NCBI GenBank assembly: GCA_021295835.1
Contig: JAGWBP010000013.1
Coordinates: 1 to 38,106, forward strand
DNA: 38,106 nucleotides
Direction: 5' to 3'
Source of the DNA: Gemmatimonadota bacterium
Lineage (GTDB): Bacteria > Gemmatimonadota > Gemmatimonadetes > Longimicrobiales > Gaopeijiaceae
This document shows positions 32,342-38,106 of this stretch, piece by piece. The notes under the pieces are model-generated. The model saw nothing but the letters and a program-made list of their open reading frames with translations, searched no databases and was not told where the DNA came from. The translations under genes were made by a program, and so were the position numbers. Position 1 is the first letter of the stretch. Every line of letters starts with the position of its first letter.

Positions 32342-34756
32342 CTAGAAGTTCGGGCCCATCTTGAAGTGAAGCTGCCACCCCGGCACGGGCTTGTCGAATC
32401 CGTACGCGTAATCCAGCCCGATCGGACCGAACGGAGTTACGAGCTGGATCCCGAAGCCCGCGCCGCGGTACAGCCTGGAGACGTCGATATCGCCGGGGTG
32501 GCGCCATAGGTTGCCAGCGTCGAAGAATAGCGACAGGCCTAGGTTGGAGTTGACTATCGCCTTGTACTCGGCCGTGGCGGCGAGGAAGGCGTCGCCACGA
32601 CGCTCGACCTGCGAGATGCCGCTCGCGACCCCCTCCGGGAAGTAGCCGCGCGGCGTAATGGTAGTCTCGTCGTAGCCCCTGAGCGGCTCCCCGAACTGCA
32701 CGCCCCCCAACCAGAAGGACTCGAAGGGGAACCCGGAGGCATCTCCGAAGACCATCCCCGCCCTGACCCTTACGCCCATCGCCAGCTGGACGCCGCCAGC
32801 CCCAGGCTCGCCCAACCCTCCGATCGGCACTACCCAGCTCGCCGTGCCGGTGTGCTTGACGAAGTCGCCCGCACCTCCGAGGATGCCCCCGTTTAGCTCG
32901 GTGTTCCAGCTCTGCATGGATCCGGAAGTTGGGAACAGGGGGTGGTTTAGCGTCTGTCTGGTAATACCGAGCGAGAATGAGCTCAGCACGCCTGTGGGAA
33001 GCCCGAAGAGCGACAGGTCGGTCGCGGTGCTAAAGGCCTCGTACTCGGTGCGCGCCAGAGAGTATCCGAAGAAGAGGCGGGTCTGCAGCGAACCGGGAAT
33101 AGGCACCCCGAAGCGGGTGGTGAATCCCGCCCGCTGGCGGCGCCCGGTGGCGAACTGGTACAGCCGGTCGGTAGAGTTGAAGAGCGAGACGGAGCCGCTC
33201 ACGGTGGACTGTAGGAGGGCCGGGTCGGTGAAGTTGAGGGTGAAGCTGTTGATGTACTGTCCGAAGTCCCAGCGCACGCTCCCGGCCTTGGCCTGGCCGA
33301 AGAGGTTCGGCTGGTCGTAGCCGAGGAAACCCGAGAGGCCGACGCCCCCGCCGACTGCCGTGCCGAAGCTGACGGACCCGGTCTGCTTCTCCTCCACATT
33401 GAAGACGATGTCCACGTCGCCGGTCTCTGTCGCGCGGATGTCAGGAAGCGGCAGCGGAGTCTCGAAGAAGCCCAGCGACTGGATGTTCTGGTACGACTGC
33501 AGGACGCGGGACTGGCTGTAGACATCGCCGGGGAGCAGGAAGATCTTCTCGCGAATCACCCGGTCGTAGGTGAAGCTGTTGCCGGAGACCACGATCCGGT
33601 TCACGAAGGCCTGGTCGCCCTCCCGTATCGCCCAGGTTGCCCGCACGGTCGCCCCGTCGCCGTCGCCCGTCCGCTCCCAGTAGGGCTGCACCTGCGCGAA
33701 GAGGTAGCCGGCGTCGAGGTAGAGCTGCTGCACCTCGGCGGCGGCAGCCTCGAAGGCGAGCACATCGAAGATGCGGCCGTCGCCCCGCTCGCGACCCTGC
33801 TGAAGACCGAGCATCGAGAGGATTCCGCCATCGTCGTCGTCGAAGAACCGACGTAGGCGTTCACTGTCGAACTCGTTGTTCCCCTCGATCTCTAGCTCGG
33901 CGAGCCGGTACTGCGGCCCCTCCGACACCTCCACCTCGATACGCGCCTTTCCGGTCTCGGGGTCGATGACGAGCGTGTCGCCCATGACCTCGAAGTCCAG
34001 GAATCCGGCGCGGAAGTAGTGGTCGGGGAGCGACTCCACGAGGTCGAGCCCAAAGTCGATGTCGTCGTAGTTGCCGGAGCGGAACCAGAAGAACCCCTCC
34101 GGCTTGGTGTTCATCGCACCCTGGAGCTCGGCGTCGGAGAAGTGCTCGTTCCCCGTGAAGGCCAGCTGCGCGACGGTCACCCGCTGCCCCTCCTCGATAT
34201 CGAGCACCACGTCCACGCGGCCGTCGTCGCCGGGGACCGGGCGTATGCGTTCGTCGATGCGCACGTACGGCACGCCGCGGCGTCGGAGCTCCTCGCGCAC
34301 ATACGCCTTGGCCCTCGCCAGGGCGTTGCGCGAAAGGGGGACATCCCCTCCCAGCCCCGACTCCGCCAGCACATCGTCGTCCGAGATCGACCGCAGCCCG
34401 GCGATGCGCACTAGGCGCGTGATCGGCAACTCCTCCACCTCCACGACGAGGATGTTCCTGCCAGCCACCGACATCGTGTCCAGTCTGGCGGTGGCGTTAT
34501 GGTAGAGCCCCGTCGCCCATAGGTTCTTGAGCGCCCGGTTCACGTCGAGCCAGCCCTGCAGCACGCCGGTCTGGATCCCCGCTGCCCCCACCACCTCTCC
34601 GGCCGTCTGGCGCTCGATGCCACGCACATCGATGGAGTCCAGCCGCACTAGGCCTGCGGCGGTCTGGCCGAAGGCGGGGCCACCGTACAGAACGGTCGGG
34701 GCAATCGCCAGGACCCACCAGGCCCAAGCTCCCGCCCTCCGCGACGTGCTGCGCAT
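32342..34756 (-). CDS. bamA: Outer-membrane protein assembly factor BamA
   Basis: An 804-aa Omp85 protein that folds and inserts outer-membrane proteins. A signal peptide (WAWWVLAIAPTVLYGGPAFG) is followed by five POTRA domains (for example LVRLDSIDVRGIERQTAGEV near residue 36, VTVAQLAFTGNEHFSDAEL and VNRIVVSGNSFTYDRVIREK) and a 16-strand barrel from about residue 430. The barrel has GVQFGEPLRGYDE near 690 and ends in Phe (LHFKMGPNF), the usual C-terminal signal. ATG 34756 overlaps the clpC stop by one base (TGATG); GTG 34777 would add seven residues. Being directly after clpC is unusual. Confidence 0.95.
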   Translation of the reverse strand: MRSTSRRAGAWAWWVLAIAPTVLYGGPAFGQTAAGLVRLDSIDVRGIERQTAGEVVGAAGIQTGVLQGWLDVNRALKNLWATGLYHNATARLDTMSVAGRNILVVEVEELPITRLVRIAGLRSISDDDVLAESGLGGDVPLSRNALARAKAYVREELRRRGVPYVRIDERIRPVPGDDGRVDVVLDIEEGQRVTVAQLAFTGNEHFSDAELQGAMNTKPEGFFWFRSGNYDDIDFGLDLVESLPDHYFRAGFLDFEVMGDTLVIDPETGKARIEVEVSEGPQYRLAELEIEGNNEFDSERLRRFFDDDDGGILSMLGLQQGRERGDGRIFDVLAFEAAAAEVQQLYLDAGYLFAQVQPYWERTGDGDGATVRATWAIREGDQAFVNRIVVSGNSFTYDRVIREKIFLLPGDVYSQSRVLQSYQNIQSLGFFETPLPLPDIRATETGDVDIVFNVEEKQTGSVSFGTAVGGGVGLSGFLGYDQPNLFGQAKAGSVRWDFGQYINSFTLNFTDPALLQSTVSGSVSLFNSTDRLYQFATGRRQRAGFTTRFGVPIPGSLQTRLFFGYSLARTEYEAFSTATDLSLFGLPTGVLSSFSLGITRQTLNHPLFPTSGSMQSWNTELNGGILGGAGDFVKHTGTASWVVPIGGLGEPGAGGVQLAMGVRVRAGMVFGDASGFPFESFWLGGVQFGEPLRGYDETTITPRGYFPEGVASGISQVERRGDAFLAATAEYKAIVNSNLGLSLFFDAGNLWRHPGDIDVSRLYRGAGFGIQLVTPFGPIGLDYAYGFDKPVPGWQLHFKMGPNF

Positions 34757-37254
34757 CAGGCCGCGCTGGGTGAGCACGATCTGATCCGGAGCAGCTCCCC
34801 GCCCTCTCCCACGCCAACCTCTATCTCCCCCTCCTCGTCGAGGTCTCCGGCCAGGATCAGCTCCGAGAGCGGCTCCTCGAGGAAACGCCGGATCGCCCCC
34901 TTGAGCGGTCGGGCGCCGTACTGGTTGCTGTACCCCCGATCCGCTAGGAACTTCACTGCGGCCTCGTCCAGTCGCAGCGACCTCCCGTCGGCCGCCATGC
35001 GCTCCCCCAGCTCGTCGATCAGGATGCGCACTATGCGGGCGGTATCTTCCGGCACCAGGGAGCGGAAGACGATCGTGTGGTCGACTCGATTCAGGAACTC
35101 GGGTGTGAAGGTGCGATCGATCGCCTCTCCCACCTTGGCGCGCACCGTCTCGTCGCTCGACGCGGAGTCGGAGCGCTGGAAGCCCAGCCCGCCCCTGGCG
35201 ATGCTACGCGCCCCGAGGTTCGACGTCATGATGAGCACGGTGCTGCGAAAGTCCACCGCCCGCCCGTGGCTGTCGGTGAGCCGCCCCTCGTCGAGGACCT
35301 GCAGGAGGACGTTGAAGACGTCGGGATGCGCCTTCTCGATCTCGTCGAGGAGGACCACCGAGTACGGCCGCCTGCGCACCGCCTTGGTGAGGACGCCCGA
35401 GTCCTGGTAGCCGACGTAGCCCGGAGGCGCCCCGATCAACCTGGAGACCGCGAAGCTCTGCATGTACTCGCTCATGTCGACGCGCACCAGCGAGTCGCGC
35501 CCCGAAAAGAGGAAGTCGGCCAGGGCGAGTGCGAGCTCCGTCTTGCCGACCCCTGTCGGACCCGAGAAGATGAAGGAGCCGATCGGACGCCTGGGGTCCT
35601 TGAGTCCCGCGCGGCTCCGGCGGATCGCCCGCGAGACGGCCTGAATCGCCTCGTCCTGCCCCACGACCCGCCTGGCGAGGGCCTCCTCCATCCTGACTAG
35701 GTGTTCGCTCTCGGCCTGGCGAATCCGGGTTACCGGAACGCCGGTCATCCGGCTCACGATGAACGCTATGTTGTCGACGGTAATCACGGGGCGGTGCCGC
35801 CGTTTCTGGCGCGCCCAGGCCTCCCGCTGCTCCTTGATCCGCGCGCGCAGCGCCCGCTCCTCGTCGCGCAGCTCTGCCGCGCGCTCGAAGTCCTGCTCGC
35901 GAATGGCCCCTCTTTTCTCCCCTGTCACGCGCGACAGCTCGTCCTTGAGCTCTTCCACCTCGAGCGGCGCGGCGTTGCCCGCGATCCTCGCGCGGGCCGC
36001 GGCCTCGTCGATCACGTCGATGGCCTTGTCGGGCAGGAAGCGGTCGGCGATGTACCGATCGGCTAGGTGGGAGGCGCGCACGAGCGCCTCGTCCGGGATC
36101 GTGACCTTGTGGTGGTCCTCGTAGTGTCCGCGCAGGCCTGCGAGAATCTCGACCGTCTCGTCCACGGTGGGAGGTTCGACGACGACCGGCTGAAAGCGTC
36201 GCTCGAGCGCGCCGTCCCTCTCCACATACTTCCTGTACTCGTTGAGTGTGGACGCGCCTATGCACTGGACCTCCCCGCTGGCCAGCGCGGGCTTCAGCAT
36301 GTTCGACGCGTCGATCGCACCCTCGGCCGCCCCTGCACCAACCAGCGTGTGCATCTCGTCTACGAAGAGCACGACGTTGCGGTTTCGGGAGATCTCGTTC
36401 ATGACCGCCTTGAGGCGCTCCTCGAACTGCCCACGGTACTTGGTGCCAGCGATGACGGCGGCCATGTCGAGAGCGAGGACGCGATGGTCGGCGAGGCTCT
36501 CTGTCGCTTCGCCTTTCGCGATCAGCTGGGCGATTCCCTCGACTATGGCCGTCTTCCCGACCCCGGGCTCGCCAATCAGGACCGGATTGTTCTTGCGGCG
36601 GCGGCAGAGGATCTCGACGATGCGCTCGATCTCGTCCTCCCTGCCGATCGTGGGGTCCAGCTCGCCCTCGCGCGCCAGCGCGGTGAGGTCGCGGCAGAAG
36701 TGGTCGAGAGCCGGGGTCTTGGACTTGCGCTTCCCCATCGGCGACGCAGGCGCCGACGCCGAGGCGGAGATCTCGCCACCGGGGCTGCCTACACTTGCGG
36801 ACGCAGCCGATTCCCCGTGCGCATCCAGCACCTTCCGGGTCTCGGAGCGAGCCTCGTCGATCGTGACCCCGAGCGAGTTCAGCACCTTGGCCGCGATGCC
36901 CTGGGTCTCCCGCAGCAACCCCAGCAGGAGGTGTTCGGTGCCCATGTAGGTATGCTCGAGCTCTCGGGCTTCGGCCAGTGCGAATTCGAGGACCTTCTTG
37001 GCCGACGAGGTATAGGGCAGTTCGCCCAGCTCCGCCACGGCCGCCTTCCCCTGCCTGACCGATTCCTCGACGCGCCGATGGACGCCCTCCAGCTCCACGT
37101 CCAGCTTCGCGAGGACCCTCGCCGCCACGCCCCCACCCTCGGCGATCAGGCCAAGCAGGATGTGCTCCGGCCCGACGTAGTCGTGCTGAAGGCGAATCGC
37201 CTCCTGACGGGCCATCGAGAGCACCTTGCGGACCCGCTCGGTGTTGTAGTTCAT
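34756..37254 (-). CDS. clpC: ATP-dependent Clp protease ATP-binding subunit ClpC
   Basis: An 832-aa Hsp100 unfoldase for ClpP. Two N-terminal Clp repeats (residues about 5-145) hold the pArg-binding region; a serine/alanine-rich linker follows. AAA-1 has Walker A GEPGVGKT at 228-235 and DE at 299-300; the middle UVR-type coiled coil (EKRGAIREQDFERAAELRDE) is at about 445-475, typical of ClpC rather than ClpA or ClpB; AAA-2 has GPTGVGKT at 565-572 and LLDEIEKAHPDV near 635. The start is ATG 37254 with GGAGGAG 10 bp upstream. It follows mcsB by 67 bp. The McsB/ClpC pair recognises arginine-phosphorylated proteins for degradation. Confidence 0.97.
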   Translation of the reverse strand: MNYNTERVRKVLSMARQEAIRLQHDYVGPEHILLGLIAEGGGVAARVLAKLDVELEGVHRRVEESVRQGKAAVAELGELPYTSSAKKVLEFALAEARELEHTYMGTEHLLLGLLRETQGIAAKVLNSLGVTIDEARSETRKVLDAHGESAASASVGSPGGEISASASAPASPMGKRKSKTPALDHFCRDLTALAREGELDPTIGREDEIERIVEILCRRRKNNPVLIGEPGVGKTAIVEGIAQLIAKGEATESLADHRVLALDMAAVIAGTKYRGQFEERLKAVMNEISRNRNVVLFVDEMHTLVGAGAAEGAIDASNMLKPALASGEVQCIGASTLNEYRKYVERDGALERRFQPVVVEPPTVDETVEILAGLRGHYEDHHKVTIPDEALVRASHLADRYIADRFLPDKAIDVIDEAAARARIAGNAAPLEVEELKDELSRVTGEKRGAIREQDFERAAELRDEERALRARIKEQREAWARQKRRHRPVITVDNIAFIVSRMTGVPVTRIRQAESEHLVRMEEALARRVVGQDEAIQAVSRAIRRSRAGLKDPRRPIGSFIFSGPTGVGKTELALALADFLFSGRDSLVRVDMSEYMQSFAVSRLIGAPPGYVGYQDSGVLTKAVRRRPYSVVLLDEIEKAHPDVFNVLLQVLDEGRLTDSHGRAVDFRSTVLIMTSNLGARSIARGGLGFQRSDSASSDETVRAKVGEAIDRTFTPEFLNRVDHTIVFRSLVPEDTARIVRILIDELGERMAADGRSLRLDEAAVKFLADRGYSNQYGARPLKGAIRRFLEEPLSELILAGDLDEEGEIEVGVGEGGELLRIRSCSPSAA

Positions 37255-37321
37255 CCTCGTCGCACTCCTCCGCGGCCAGATCGTGGCGGTTGCAAGCTCC
37301 CGCCCACTAACAAGGTCGCCT

Positions 37322-38106
37322 TCACGGGGCGGCACCGGAAGTGGACGCCTCCCCCGCGTCTCGCAGCACAGTGCGCACGTACCCGGCCCGATGGCACCGC
37401 CGCTCCTCGGCCGAGAGAGCACGTCCAGCCGCCTCGTCCAGGTGCGAGGCCTGGGCGAAGACCATCATACGGTTGAGCGAGCCAATCGCGGGAGCCTTCA
37501 AAACCCCCAGCGACACCCCTAGGCGCACGCCGGAGAGGAGCTCCGAGAAGTCCCTGTAGCCCAGCAGCCGCGCGTGGCGCAGTAGTCCGCAGGCCCGCCA
37601 GATCAGATCCTCCATCCTCGGTCCAGCGTTCAGCAGGACCTGCCGCGCGTCGCGCTCCTTCTCGACCACCCTGTCCACGGTGCGGCCGAAGTGTTCGATC
37701 AGATCCTCCTCGTTCCTGCCCAGCGTCGTCTGGTTGGAGAGCTGGAAGAAGTTCCCGGTGAACCGCGATCCCTCTCCCTCCACGCCTCTGTGGGTCAGCC
37801 CCAACCGGTCCATGCCCTCCAGCACGCGGCCGATCTCCTTGGTGAGCACTAGCGCGGGCAGATGCACCAGCGCAGAGGCCCGGAGGCCTGTCCCAGCGTT
37901 GGTGGGGCAGGATGTCAGGTACCCGAAGTCGTGGTGGAAGGCCAGCGGGAGCTCGCTTCCGAGGCCGACGTCAAGGCGGTCGACGAGACTCCACGCATCG
38001 ACCACACTGAGTCCGGAGACGAGGCACTGCAGGCGGAGATGGTCCTCCTCGTTCACCATCGCGCTCACCGGCGCGTCAGGCCACGCCAGCAGCGCGGGCC
38101 CCGCCC
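37322..38106 (-). CDS. mcsB: Protein-arginine kinase McsB, N-terminally cut by the window edge
   Basis: About 260 C-terminal residues of a guanido-type kinase that phosphorylates arginines of proteins, marking them for ClpC. The reading frame stays open to the right edge. Visible catalytic features: VNEEDHLRLQ, the active-site Cys in LTSCPTNAGTGLRASALVHL and GEGSRFTGNFFQLSNQTTLG. Near the C-terminus the allosteric RDxxRA motif appears as RRCHRA, keeping both arginines but with Arg in place of Asp. In Bacillus McsB works with McsA and CtsR; neither is visible, but they could lie beyond the edge. Stop TGA at 37324-37322; clpC follows. Confidence 0.95.
   Translation of the reverse strand, partial: AGPALLAWPDAPVSAMVNEEDHLRLQCLVSGLSVVDAWSLVDRLDVGLGSELPLAFHHDFGYLTSCPTNAGTGLRASALVHLPALVLTKEIGRVLEGMDRLGLTHRGVEGEGSRFTGNFFQLSNQTTLGRNEEDLIEHFGRTVDRVVEKERDARQVLLNAGPRMEDLIWRACGLLRHARLLGYRDFSELLSGVRLGVSLGVLKAPAIGSLNRMMVFAQASHLDEAAGRALSAEERRCHRAGYVRTVLRDAGEASTSGAAP

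Noticed and set aside
36067..37476. Plus-strand 469-codon open frame antisense to clpC
   Set aside because: It lies wholly opposite a fully conserved ClpC gene, its product has no recognisable domain, and long antisense frames are expected at this GC content.

Overview
GC-rich bacterial chromosome segment from a Gram-negative (lipid A-making) organism, most likely a member of Gemmatimonadota or a close relative. I infer this from the combination of a complete Raetz-pathway cluster with an LpxC-FabZ fusion, a McsB/ClpC pair, bacillithiol biosynthesis (BshC) and a lipoprotein carrying a 6-bladed beta-propeller of the type common in that phylum. Start codons are often GTG, and many junctions are 1-4 bp stop/start overlaps (GTGA or ATGA), so most genes sit in tightly coupled operons.

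Layout. Positions 1-173 hold a 68-bp tandem repeat. On the plus strand, 188-6691 is a five-gene glycan block: UDP-GlcNAc 2-epimerase, GT4 glycosyltransferase, YfhO-type membrane protein, UPF0104 flippase-like protein and a Dol-P-Man synthase-like GT2. Proline dehydrogenase follows (6753-7682). A 427-bp gap then contains an AT-rich 28-bp site (7933-7960) that closely resembles the XerCD recombination site dif. After it come a membrane-anchored TPR protein, tRNA-Arg(CCT) and, abutting the tRNA 3' end on the other strand, a fragment of a tyrosine integrase.

From 9335 to the right edge every gene is on the minus strand. Read in transcription order (right to left) these are: (i) one long envelope operon mcsB-clpC-bamA-skp-lpxD-lpxC/fabZ-lpxA-gfo/idh-(44-aa membrane peptide)-lpxB-lpxK-methyltransferase; (ii) bshC-small coiled-coil membrane protein-murJ-uvrC; (iii) a TPR lipoprotein with its own sigma70-like promoter; (iv) tRNA-Gly(CCC)-DUF512 radical SAM-der-plsY-gpsA-merR-surE-DUF368-beta-propeller lipoprotein. 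The main switch from plus to minus coding lies within about 1.4 kb of the dif-like site, as expected if replication forks converge there. I therefore read the window as spanning the replication terminus.

Functionally the window is about the cell envelope: outer-membrane protein assembly (BamA, Skp), lipid A synthesis, phospholipid synthesis (PlsY, GpsA), peptidoglycan and polyprenol lipid traffic (MurJ, DUF368), and surface glycosylation, with a protein-quality-control pair (McsB/ClpC) at the head of the envelope operon. The most notable observations are the dif-like terminus, a DUF368 protein with a baseplate-J-like extracytoplasmic insert, a short motif that recurs between genes and within the tandem repeat, and a GnnA-like dehydrogenase inside the lpx operon.
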